36,637 nt of DNA from the NCBI GenBank assembly GCA_034668785.1, contig JAXDOS010000001.1, positions 1-36,637 on the forward strand, read 5' to 3'. Shown piece by piece: positions 8,099 through 15,612 of this stretch. The notes beneath the pieces are model-generated. The model was given only the letters and a program-made list of their open reading frames with translations, was not told the DNA's origin and ran no database searches. A program made the position numbers and the translations under genes. This DNA is from CANKHA01 sp034668785. Lineage in GTDB: Bacteria; Pseudomonadota; Alphaproteobacteria; Rhizobiales; Xanthobacteraceae. Position 1 is the first letter of the stretch. Each line of letters begins with the position of its first letter.

Positions 8099-9049
8099 AT
8101 GACTGAGGCCAAGGTTACCGCTTTGCGCAGCATCGAGCTCGGAGTGCCGGACCTCGAGGCCTCTATGGAGTTCTATACGTCTGTTTGGGGACTTGAAGCG
8201 GTGACCGCGGACGGAGATGCGGTTTATCTGCGTGGCACGGGATCGGAACATCATGTCGTGGCATTGCGACAGCAGCCTAAGGCGTCGCTTCTGGGCGTGC
8301 ACTTCGCGGCGTCGAGCCGCCAGGCGGTGGACCAACTTCATGCCAAGGCAATGGGGTATGGTGCGACCGTTATTTCAGCGCCGATCTCGCTACCCGGAGC
8401 CGCCGGCGGGGGTTATGGGTTTGCTTTTCGGACACCGGATGGTCAACCCCTGAACATTTCGGCCGATGTTTCCCGGCATACCGATATCCTCCAGGATAGC
8501 TCGCGGCCGAAAGGCCTGACGCACGTAGTTCTCAACAGCGCCGACGTCGGAAAACAAACGTCATTCTTCGTCGATTTGCTTGGATTCAAGCTCAGCGATA
8601 GCACCGAAATCATGGAGTTCATTCGCTGCGGCACCGACCATCACAGCGTGGCACTCGCTCGTGGGCAAGGGCCGTCTTTGAACCACATGGCTTATGAAAT
8701 GGACGATATCGACGGTTTGATGTTGGGATCGGGCCGGATGAAACGTTCGGGTTTCAATCTCGAGTGGGGCGTCGGGCGGCACGGCCCGGGAAACAATATT
8801 TTCTCCTATTTCATCGAACCAAATGGTTTCGTCACGGAATATACGACCGGGATGGAGCACATTGAGGATGCAAACTACAGCCCGGGTACCGCGGATTATT
8901 GGAGCAAATTCCCGCTGCGGCCTTGCCGCTGGGGGATGGCCATGCGGCCTTCGGATCGCATCAAAAAGGCTATGGCCGGTCGCCTTGAGAGCGACGCGGA
9001 AACGACTCCGCTATGTGAGGATGTGATTGCACGGAAGCGTGCCGGATAA
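8099..9049 (+). CDS. Extradiol (catechol 2,3-dioxygenase type) ring-cleavage dioxygenase, two VOC domains
   Basis: A 316-residue type I extradiol dioxygenase. Two vicinal-oxygen-chelate modules are visible at about residues 8-122 and 138-252. The second holds the metal site: H142 (LTHVVLNS), H196 (LNHMAYE) and E247 (GFVTEY), with the spacing expected of the 2-His-1-carboxylate facial triad. The active-site histidine pair HH (181-182) and a tyrosine in FSYFIEPNGF (Y237) match the BphC/XylE pattern. It would open a catechol next to the hydroxyls in the cytoplasm using Fe(II). It follows tetR by 90 bases with a hairpin between. Together with the Rieske and NahE-like genes it suggests a meta-cleavage route. 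Confidence 0.88.
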   Translation: MTEAKVTALRSIELGVPDLEASMEFYTSVWGLEAVTADGDAVYLRGTGSEHHVVALRQQPKASLLGVHFAASSRQAVDQLHAKAMGYGATVISAPISLPGAAGGGYGFAFRTPDGQPLNISADVSRHTDILQDSSRPKGLTHVVLNSADVGKQTSFFVDLLGFKLSDSTEIMEFIRCGTDHHSVALARGQGPSLNHMAYEMDDIDGLMLGSGRMKRSGFNLEWGVGRHGPGNNIFSYFIEPNGFVTEYTTGMEHIEDANYSPGTADYWSKFPLRPCRWGMAMRPSDRIKKAMAGRLESDAETTPLCEDVIARKRAG

Positions 9050-9472
9050 GCCTCAGCCGAAATCTCCCGTCAATGATCGTTCGCTGGCGTTTGGTCGGAT
9101 AGCGCAACTTCCCGCCTTTCGCGCGCGGAAGTCAGAATGGCCTGACATACTCCATTGTAGCCCTACCCACCCACCATTATGCAATAGGGGGCGGCCTATA
9201 TGAGTCGAGGACTCACCGTCCCAAACAAGGACTCGTCTTCCATCGCACGATTGAGTGCCTCGGTGTCATCATGTCGCACCCAATGCTCGAAGTCTTCACA
9301 ACCAATGCGGAAGCTATTTTCAGTACACACGGCAGGACGCCCAACGAGATCTATGCTAAGCAAGCAAACCAATGGGGAATTGGGGCCGTTACCCAAATAC
9401 AGAATCCACCTTAGCCAAGCTGCCATTCTGTCCCGGAAACCGGGATCACCTCTATGAGCTTTTTGGGAGAAA
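9050..9472 (+). other. 423-base gap with no convincing gene
   Basis: The only gap above 300 bases. Overlapping frames stay open through 9196-9460: a minus-strand frame of about 104 codons containing WVRHDDTEALNRAMEDES, and a plus-strand frame ending at a TAG near 9415 containing MLEVFTTNAEAIFSTHG. I recognise neither, both have mixed third-base use unlike the neighbouring genes, and neither start has a persuasive ribosome site. It may hold the promoter of the next gene and perhaps the remnant of a lost gene. Confidence 0.4.
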
Positions 9473-10507
9473 ATGATGCGTCGCTGGGTAATTGGAAGTC
9501 TGGTCAGCATTACGCTGGCGATGCCGCTTGCGAACGTAGCGCGGGCTGAGTCCGTCGCCGAGTTCTATCGAGGAAAAAACGTCAATATCATCGTCGGCTA
9601 TAGCGCCGGCGGCGGCTACGATGTCTATGCGCGGTTGATGGCGCCTTATCTGAAGAAATATCTTCCGGGCAATCCCAACGTTATAACGCAGAACTTGGAA
9701 GGTGCCGGCAGCCTCAAGGCCGCGAACTACATCTACAATGTCGCGCCGAAGGACGGCACGGCTATCGGTACGTTTGGCCGTGGGCTGGCGATGGAACCTT
9801 TGATTGGCACCAGCGCCACTCAATTTGATGCGACGAAATTTACCTGGATCGGCAGCGGCACTAATGAACTCGCGGTCTTCGCGATATGGCACGATTCGCC
9901 GGTAAAGACCTGGAATGACATGCTGCAAAAGTCGTTCACGGTCGGCGGCGAAGGCTCCGGCTCGGATCCGGACACCTATGCAAATCTGCTGAAGCACCTT
10001 TTCGGCGTGAAACTGAAATTGATCAGCGGCTATCCGGGCACTGCCGAAGTCACACTTGCTTTGGAGCGTGGCGAGGTTGACGGCCGCGCCAGTTGGTCAT
10101 GGAGCAGCTTGAAGTCGTTGCGGCCCGAATGGATCGAAAACAAAAAACTGAATTTCCCCATTCAGCTCAATCTGTCGAAGAATCCGGACTTGCCGGATGT
10201 ACCACTCGCCATAGATCTTGCCACCAACGACCGGCAGCGGCAGATTTTGAAGATGGTGTTGAGCCGTCAAGTGATGGGACGTCCCTTTGCCGCGCCTCCG
10301 GGCATTCCCGAGGACCGCAAACAGGCGCTGCGAAAAGCGTTTGATGACACCATGAAGGACCCGGAATTCCTCGCCGAAGCGAAGACGCGCAAAATGGAAG
10401 TGAATCCGGTGAGCGGCGTCGAGGTCGAGAAGCTGGTCAACGAACTTTATCAGACGCCCAAAGATGTGGTGGCGGAAGCACGCGCCGCCATTGCAGGATC
10501 TCCATAA
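9473..10507 (+). CDS. TTT-family (Bug/TctC) substrate-binding protein 1
   Basis: A 344-residue periplasmic binding protein of the tripartite tricarboxylate transporter family. A signal peptide spans about residues 1-25 (MRRWVIGSLVSITLAMPL ... ARA). The mature protein has the typical early FYRGKNVNIIVGYSAGGGYD segment, where the glycine-rich loop contacts a ligand carboxylate, followed by GNPNVITQNLEGAGSL and NYIYNVAPKDGT. The ATG is preceded by GGGAGAAA. No TctA or TctB membrane subunit is in the window, so it must use a distant one or act in sensing. It is a close paralogue of the next gene. Confidence 0.9.
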   Translation: MMRRWVIGSLVSITLAMPLANVARAESVAEFYRGKNVNIIVGYSAGGGYDVYARLMAPYLKKYLPGNPNVITQNLEGAGSLKAANYIYNVAPKDGTAIGTFGRGLAMEPLIGTSATQFDATKFTWIGSGTNELAVFAIWHDSPVKTWNDMLQKSFTVGGEGSGSDPDTYANLLKHLFGVKLKLISGYPGTAEVTLALERGEVDGRASWSWSSLKSLRPEWIENKKLNFPIQLNLSKNPDLPDVPLAIDLATNDRQRQILKMVLSRQVMGRPFAAPPGIPEDRKQALRKAFDDTMKDPEFLAEAKTRKMEVNPVSGVEVEKLVNELYQTPKDVVAEARAAIAGSP

Positions 10508-10578
10508 CCGACGTTCTGGCCGGGTCTTACATGGCGAGAATTGAGGCTCGCGAGAAATAGGTTTCGACCTGCGTCGAT

Positions 10579-10606
10579 ATGCGCTGCGCATGATTCCTCG
10601 AGGAAT
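10579..10606. promoter_or_regulatory. Two adjacent perfect palindromes, candidate operator
   Basis: ATGCGC-T-GCGCAT occupies 10579-10591 and ATTCCTCGAGGAAT, a perfect 14-bp palindrome, occupies 10593-10606, separated by one base. They lie 26 bases upstream of the start of the second TTT binding protein, between the two paralogues. The position fits an operator that lets the second copy be regulated separately. Confidence 0.45.
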
Positions 10607-10632
10607 AGTACTCAAAACTGACGGAGGAAGTC

Positions 10633-11664
10633 ATGCGCCCGCGGACTACCAGAACTCTCGTCAGCGTCACGCTGGCGACGCTGCTCACGACGGCAGCACA
10701 GGCGCAGTCTGTCGCAGAATTCTATCGCGGCAAAACCATCAACATGGTGATCGGCTATACCGTTGGCGGCGTCTACGACCTGTATGCAAGAACGCTCTCG
10801 CGTTTCATGGGCAAGCATATCCCCGGCAATCCTGCCATCGTTCCGCAGAACATGGCCGGTGCCGGCAGTCTCAAGGCCGCTAACTACATTTACAATGTGG
10901 CGCCGAAAGACGGCTTGTCTCTGGTCACATTCGCTCGCGGCTTGCCGATGGAGCCTCTGATTGGATCGAGCGAAGCCCAATTCGAGGCAGCCAAGTTCAC
11001 CTGGATCGGCAGCGGCACGAACGAAATGAGCGTTTGCGGTACGTGGCACACTTCGCAGGTAAGGACCTGGGATGACATGCTGCAAAAGCCTTTCACCGTC
11101 GGCGGCGAGGGTTCAGGTTCCGATCCGGATATCTTTTCCGCCATCCTGAAGAATACGTTCGGCGTGAAGCTGAAAATGGTCAGCGGCTATCCCGGCGGTA
11201 ACGAGATTTCGCTGGCCATGGAACGGGGCGAGGTTGACGGCCGCTGCGGCTGGTCCTGGAGCAGCATCAAAGCGGCAAAACCGGATTGGATTCGCGACAA
11301 GAAACTCAATCTTATGGTCCAGCTCGCGATGACAAAGTCGTCCGAACTGCCAGACGTTCCCTTGATCGCCGATCTCGCAGATGGTCGGCAGCGCCAGATC
11401 CTCCAGTTGGTGATGAGTCGGCAGGTGATGGGGCGCCCCTTTGCCACCGCTCCCGGCATTCCCGACGACCGCAAGGCAGCACTGCGCAAAGCATTCGACG
11501 ACACAATGAAAGATCCGGAATTCTTGGCTGAGGCGCAAAAGCTGCGCCTGGACGTCAATCCAGTGAGCGGCGCGGATATCGAGAAACTAATTTACCAGCT
11601 TTATCAAACTCCCAAGGACGTGATAGCGGAGACGCGGGCTGCGGTGGCCAAGGGTTCACAATAA
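10633..11664 (+). CDS. TTT-family (Bug/TctC) substrate-binding protein 2
   Basis: A 343-residue paralogue of the preceding gene, with signal peptide (about residues 1-23), FYRGKTINMVIGYTVGGVYD, and several blocks identical to copy 1, such as AGSLKAANYIYNVAPKDG, FTWIGSGTNE, FTVGGEGSGSDPD and RKAFDDTMKDPEFLAEA. Well over half of the aligned positions are identical by eye, so this is a tandem duplication that has since diverged. The ligand loop differs (GYSAGGGYD against GYTVGGVYD), which may mean a different carboxylate. ATG 10633 has GGAGGAAG upstream. Separated from copy 1 by 125 bases containing palindromes. Confidence 0.9.
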   Translation: MRPRTTRTLVSVTLATLLTTAAQAQSVAEFYRGKTINMVIGYTVGGVYDLYARTLSRFMGKHIPGNPAIVPQNMAGAGSLKAANYIYNVAPKDGLSLVTFARGLPMEPLIGSSEAQFEAAKFTWIGSGTNEMSVCGTWHTSQVRTWDDMLQKPFTVGGEGSGSDPDIFSAILKNTFGVKLKMVSGYPGGNEISLAMERGEVDGRCGWSWSSIKAAKPDWIRDKKLNLMVQLAMTKSSELPDVPLIADLADGRQRQILQLVMSRQVMGRPFATAPGIPDDRKAALRKAFDDTMKDPEFLAEAQKLRLDVNPVSGADIEKLIYQLYQTPKDVIAETRAAVAKGSQ

Positions 11665-11677
11665 CAAGCTGCTAGGC

Positions 11678-11700
11678 AGTCGGGTAAAAGTTATTCGACT
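11678..11700 (+). promoter_or_regulatory. RNA hairpin between TTT protein 2 and the decarboxylase-like gene
   Basis: AGTCGGGTAA pairs with TTATTCGACT over all ten positions, with two G-U wobbles, around a 3-base AAG loop. The sequence after it is CTTATT, a poor T run. It ends 20 bases before the GTG start at 11721, close to the AAAGGAA ribosome site. It could be an attenuator, an RNA-stability stem, or a weak terminator. Confidence 0.4.
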
Positions 11701-11720
11701 CTTATTCAAAGGAAAAAAAC

Positions 11721-12710
11721 GTGTCGAAAAGGATTCCGCTCACGCTTGCGTGTGGTGACTACGAGATTATCCGCGCCTTGAAGGAGGGGACCCTCCAGCC
11801 GGACGGGATCGATCTCACGGTTTTAACCGCGATGGACTCCACCACACGGCATTGGCGTTATCTTCGACGCAGCGAATTCGACGTGGGTGAGGTTTCCTGC
11901 TCGTCTTATTTCGTTTCCAAGGACCAAGGTTCGCAGGACCTGGCCCTTCCGGTCTTTCTACACCGCCGCTTTCGGCACGGTTTCATCTTCATCAACACCA
12001 CCAAAGGCATCACCAAGCCCACCGACCTGATCGGCAAAAGGGTCGGCGTCAAGCAATTCCAGGCCACCGCTATCGTCTGGATGCGCGGCATTCTGGAACA
12101 CGTCTATGGCGTCCCACATCGTTCCATCGAGTGGTTTTCCGAACTCGACGAAACCGTGGAATTCACCCGCCCCGCCGATCTCAAACTAAACCGCCTGCCG
12201 GACAACAAGACGGTCGAGGATATGCTGGCCGAAGGCGAGCTTGACGCCGTGCTGCATCCCGACCTGATCAAGCCGCTCGTCCGCAAGGACCCGCGCGTCG
12301 GCCGGCTATTTCCGAATTTCCGCGAGGAGGAGGCCGCATATTTCAAGAAGACGGGCATCTTTCCGATCATGCATGTGCTCGGCATCAAGCACGAAATCGT
12401 CGAGCGCTACCCGTGGGTGCCGATCAACCTCTATCACGCCTTCAATCAGGCCAAGGCGATGGCCATGAAGCGCATGGTCAATCCGCGCATCGTGCCGCTA
12501 GCCTGGTACCGCGAAGAATGGGAAGAGCAGGAAAAAATCCTCGGGCCGGACCCGTGGGAATACGGCCCGACCGACGGGAACAAACACAATATCGAAACGC
12601 TCGCCGGTTATTTGCATGAACACGGGCTGACACGGAAGAAGCTGTCCTTCGACGACCTCTTCCTCGACACGTTTCAAGGCCGCAAGCGCGGCGACGAGTT
12701 CCGGATGTGA
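11721..12710 (+). CDS. 4,5-dihydroxyphthalate decarboxylase-like protein
   Basis: A 329-residue protein resembling Pht5-type 4,5-dihydroxyphthalate decarboxylases, which have a periplasmic-binding-protein-like fold but act in the cytoplasm. The N-terminal LTLACGDYEIIRALKEGTLQPDGIDL, the EVSCSSYF segment and GKRVGVKQFQATAIVWMRGIL are characteristic. There is no signal peptide, which argues against an extracellular binding protein. GTG 11721 has AAAGGAA upstream. It follows the TTT pair and converges on the Mo-hydroxylase operon with only 10 bases between stops. The true substrate is unknown, since this family is broadly used for ortho-hydroxylated aromatic acids. Confidence 0.75.
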   Translation: MSKRIPLTLACGDYEIIRALKEGTLQPDGIDLTVLTAMDSTTRHWRYLRRSEFDVGEVSCSSYFVSKDQGSQDLALPVFLHRRFRHGFIFINTTKGITKPTDLIGKRVGVKQFQATAIVWMRGILEHVYGVPHRSIEWFSELDETVEFTRPADLKLNRLPDNKTVEDMLAEGELDAVLHPDLIKPLVRKDPRVGRLFPNFREEEAAYFKKTGIFPIMHVLGIKHEIVERYPWVPINLYHAFNQAKAMAMKRMVNPRIVPLAWYREEWEEQEKILGPDPWEYGPTDGNKHNIETLAGYLHEHGLTRKKLSFDDLFLDTFQGRKRGDEFRM

Positions 12711-12720
12711 CTGCGTCCGC

Positions 12721-15075
12721 TTAGGGCGATTTTTGCCGCAAGATTTCCCGCAGGCGCTGCGGCGTCACCGGCAGTCTGGTAATCGCGCCGGGCATTCCCA
12801 AGGCGTCGTCAATGGCACCGGCAATGACGCCGCCGGCGCCGTTAATGCCGCCTTCCCCGGCGCCTTTCAGGCCCAACGGATGGTGCGGCGACGGTGCGTC
12901 CTCCGTGAGCAGCACCTCGATGTCCGGCGTATCGCGCAATGTCGGGATGAGGTAATCCGCCAATGTCGCCGCCAAGGGTTCGCCGTTGTCGTCGTAGACG
13001 AATTCCTCATAGAGCGCGCCGCCAAGCCCCTGAACGCAGCCGCCCACCAATTGTCCTTCGATCATCATCGGGTTGACCGCGCGGCCGACGTCATACGCCA
13101 CCAGAAAGCGCTCGACCGCGACATGGCCGGTCTCGCGATCGATACGAACGACGGCAAGGTGCACGCCGTAGGGAAAAACCGTGTGGCTGGTGTTGAACCA
13201 GCCGTGTGCGGCGAGCTGGGGATCACGCCCGCGCAGAAGCTTCGAGCCGGGTGCGATGCGTTTGGCGATTTCCGCCAACGTGATCGAGGGTCCGGCAGCA
13301 TTGTTGCGCCGCGCAACGGTGCCGTCGACGATATCGAGTTCCGCCGCAGGCGTCTGCAATAGCTCGGAGGCGAATTCCAACGCTTTGGCGCGCACCATCA
13401 GGGCGGTGTTATGCACCGCGCCGCCGGTTAGCCCGGTGGCGCGGGTGGCATGCGCGCCAATGCCGTGATCGATCAGGTCGGTGTGGCCATGAATCACGCG
13501 TACCCGGCGATAATCGACTCCGAGTGCCTCAGCGCAAATCTGCGCCATGGCGGTTTCGAATCCTTGGCCGAGCGATGCGCCGCCGGTGATCAATTCGACC
13601 GCGCCGCTGGTGTCGACAGCGATCTTGGCGTTGTCCGACGGACCGCGACCGCTCTCCTCCATGAAGATGGCGACACCCGCGCCAACCGCCTCGCCTGCCG
13701 CACGGCGGCGCCTGAGATCTTGTTGCAGGGCATCCCAACCGAAAGCGGCGAGTGCCTTGTCCAACAATAGCGCGTAGTCGCCCGAATCCAGTTCCAGTTC
13801 CTCCACACCGGGCTCGTCGAAGGCAATGGTATATGGCAGTTCCGACGCGGGGATGAGATTGCGCTTTCTCACCTCGATGCGGTCGATACCAAGTTTATCG
13901 GCAACGGCGTCCATCAGCCGGCTGCGCACGAAGGTGCTTTCAAACCGTCCCGGCGCGCGATATGTCGCCGCCGGCGTCTTGTTGGTCAGGCGGAAATGAG
14001 CGACGGCGCGATACGCCGGCACCTTATACGCGCCGGTGAGCATGCACATGGTGCGGTTGGGGACGTTGGCGCCGTGGGTGCGAACATATGCCCCCTGGTC
14101 ATGAAAGATCTCGTCTTCGATCCCAAGAATAAGCCCTTGTGAATCCACGGCAATACGGGCGAGATGGCGCTGCTCGCGGCCTTGATTGGCGCACATCAGG
14201 TGCTCACGCCGGTCCTCGATCCATTTCACCGGCCGTCCCAGCCGCTGCGCGGCGATCAGCACCAGAACATCCTCGGGATAGATTTCACCGCGAATGCCGA
14301 AGCCGCCGCCCACGTGGCTTTCATGGACGTGCAGGCCCGATGGGCTCCGTCCCAGCATACGGCACAAGGTTTCCTTGTTCCGATGTGGAATTTTCGCCGC
14401 GCCGTGCAGCTCCAGCAGGTCGCGCGCGGCGTCATAGCGCCCGATGGCACCCCGCGTTTCCATGGGAACGCCGGAATGCCGCCCTGTCGTCAGGTCGAGC
14501 TCGATGATCGTATGCGCATTACGAAAGGCGGCTTCGATGTCGCCATAGCTATGGCGGAATAGGCCCGCTTCGCTGCTCCGGCCGGGTTCGAACTCGCCCG
14601 GCTTGTCGCTGGCCGACATCAGGACTGGCAGCGACTCGATGTCGAGCATCACCAGTTCGGCGGCATCTTCGGCGATATAGGGGTCTTCCGCAAAGACGGC
14701 CGCCACCGGGTCGCCGACATAGCGCACCCGTCCCCGCGCCAGCGCCGGCTGGCGATACGGCTTCAATACTTCCGCCGACTTATCGGCGCGGAAGTCGATG
14801 GGCGATAGATCGGCAATATCCGCGTTGGTCCAGACCGCGACGACGCCAGGCAGCGCCAGCGCCGCCGAAGCATCCACTGAATTGAGCTTGCCGTGCGCCA
14901 CCGGGGAGCGGACGATGCGCATATGCAGTTGATGCGGGAAGTTAATGTCCCCGGCAAAGCGGCCCTGCCCTGTTACCAAGGGCAGGTCTTCCAGCCGCGA
15001 GACCGAATGGCCGAGAACCCGGCGCCCGTCGGCGCGCGGCGGCGTGGGATAGGTTTTGCCGTTGCCGTGGCTCAT
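12721..15075 (-). CDS. Xanthine dehydrogenase-family molybdopterin-binding subunit (set 1)
   Basis: A 784-residue large subunit of a molybdenum hydroxylase. The N-terminal domain starts with GHSVSRLEDLPLVTGQGRFAGDI; the Mo-binding half has HVGGGFGIRGEIYPED, TYRAPGRFES, GGASLGQGFET and the catalytic glutamate E741 in GLKGAGEGG. The family hydroxylates aromatic or N-heterocyclic carbons with water as oxygen source. ATG 15075 forms an ATGA overlap with the 2Fe-2S subunit gene; the longer frame upstream is only that gene read in another frame. It is the last gene of the FAD-UbiD-FeS-Mo operon. The active-site loop TYRAPGRFES lacks the CO-dehydrogenase cysteine motif, so CO oxidation is unlikely. 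Confidence 0.92.
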   Translation of the reverse strand: MSHGNGKTYPTPPRADGRRVLGHSVSRLEDLPLVTGQGRFAGDINFPHQLHMRIVRSPVAHGKLNSVDASAALALPGVVAVWTNADIADLSPIDFRADKSAEVLKPYRQPALARGRVRYVGDPVAAVFAEDPYIAEDAAELVMLDIESLPVLMSASDKPGEFEPGRSSEAGLFRHSYGDIEAAFRNAHTIIELDLTTGRHSGVPMETRGAIGRYDAARDLLELHGAAKIPHRNKETLCRMLGRSPSGLHVHESHVGGGFGIRGEIYPEDVLVLIAAQRLGRPVKWIEDRREHLMCANQGREQRHLARIAVDSQGLILGIEDEIFHDQGAYVRTHGANVPNRTMCMLTGAYKVPAYRAVAHFRLTNKTPAATYRAPGRFESTFVRSRLMDAVADKLGIDRIEVRKRNLIPASELPYTIAFDEPGVEELELDSGDYALLLDKALAAFGWDALQQDLRRRRAAGEAVGAGVAIFMEESGRGPSDNAKIAVDTSGAVELITGGASLGQGFETAMAQICAEALGVDYRRVRVIHGHTDLIDHGIGAHATRATGLTGGAVHNTALMVRAKALEFASELLQTPAAELDIVDGTVARRNNAAGPSITLAEIAKRIAPGSKLLRGRDPQLAAHGWFNTSHTVFPYGVHLAVVRIDRETGHVAVERFLVAYDVGRAVNPMMIEGQLVGGCVQGLGGALYEEFVYDDNGEPLAATLADYLIPTLRDTPDIEVLLTEDAPSPHHPLGLKGAGEGGINGAGGVIAGAIDDALGMPGAITRLPVTPQRLREILRQKSP

Positions 15076-15563
15076 TCCGCCGCCTTCGCGCTGCGCATCT
15101 CGGCGGCGGCGGCGCGCACCGCCTTGATAATGTTCTGATAGCCGGTGCAGCGGCACAGGTTCGACGACAACAGGCCGAGTAGTTCCTCATCACCGATATC
15201 CGGCTCGCGCTCCAGCGCATTGGACGCGAGCATCAAGAAGCCCGGCGTACAGTAGCCGCATTGCAAGCCGTGATGATCGATGAAGGCTTGCTGCAGCGGA
15301 TGCAGTTTGTTTCCCGAAGCGAGTCCCTCGACCGTGCGGATCTGCTTGTCCTGCGCCTGCACCGCGAACATCAGGCAGGAGCGCACCGGCTCGCCATCCA
15401 CGATCACGGTGCAGGTCCCGCACACGCCGTGTTCGCATCCGATATGCGTGCCGGTCTGACCGCATTCCTCGCGGATCGCATCAACCAGCGTGCAGCGCGC
15501 GGCGACGCGGATGGCGTGATCGCGGCCATTGATCGTCAGCTTGATGTCGATTTTTTCCATCAT
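15072..15563 (-). CDS. 2Fe-2S subunit of molybdenum hydroxylase (set 1)
   Basis: A 163-residue electron-transfer subunit with two 2Fe-2S clusters. The plant-ferredoxin-like N-terminal half uses C43, C48, C51 and C63 (GCEHGVCGTC ... RSC); the helical C-terminal half uses CGYC and NLCRCTGY. Length is standard for CoxS/XdhC-type subunits. It passes electrons from the Mo centre to the FAD subunit encoded at 17073. Two consecutive ATGs mark the start, with only a weak ribosome site. It is separated from the UbiD gene by 49 bases and coupled to the Mo gene. Confidence 0.93.
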   Translation of the reverse strand: MMEKIDIKLTINGRDHAIRVAARCTLVDAIREECGQTGTHIGCEHGVCGTCTVIVDGEPVRSCLMFAVQAQDKQIRTVEGLASGNKLHPLQQAFIDHHGLQCGYCTPGFLMLASNALEREPDIGDEELLGLLSSNLCRCTGYQNIIKAVRAAAAEMRSAKAAE

Positions 15564-15612
15564 CGTGATGGTGGCAACTCAGTGTGCGAGAAGGTGGAAT
15601 TTGGCTCGACGA

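Noticed and set aside
11721..12710. ABC transporter substrate-binding protein
   Set aside because: The fold family is shared, but there is no signal peptide and the motifs match the 4,5-dihydroxyphthalate decarboxylase group.
12721..15075. Carbon monoxide dehydrogenase large subunit
   Set aside because: The active-site loop reads TYRAPGRFES and lacks the cysteine-containing CO dehydrogenase motif.
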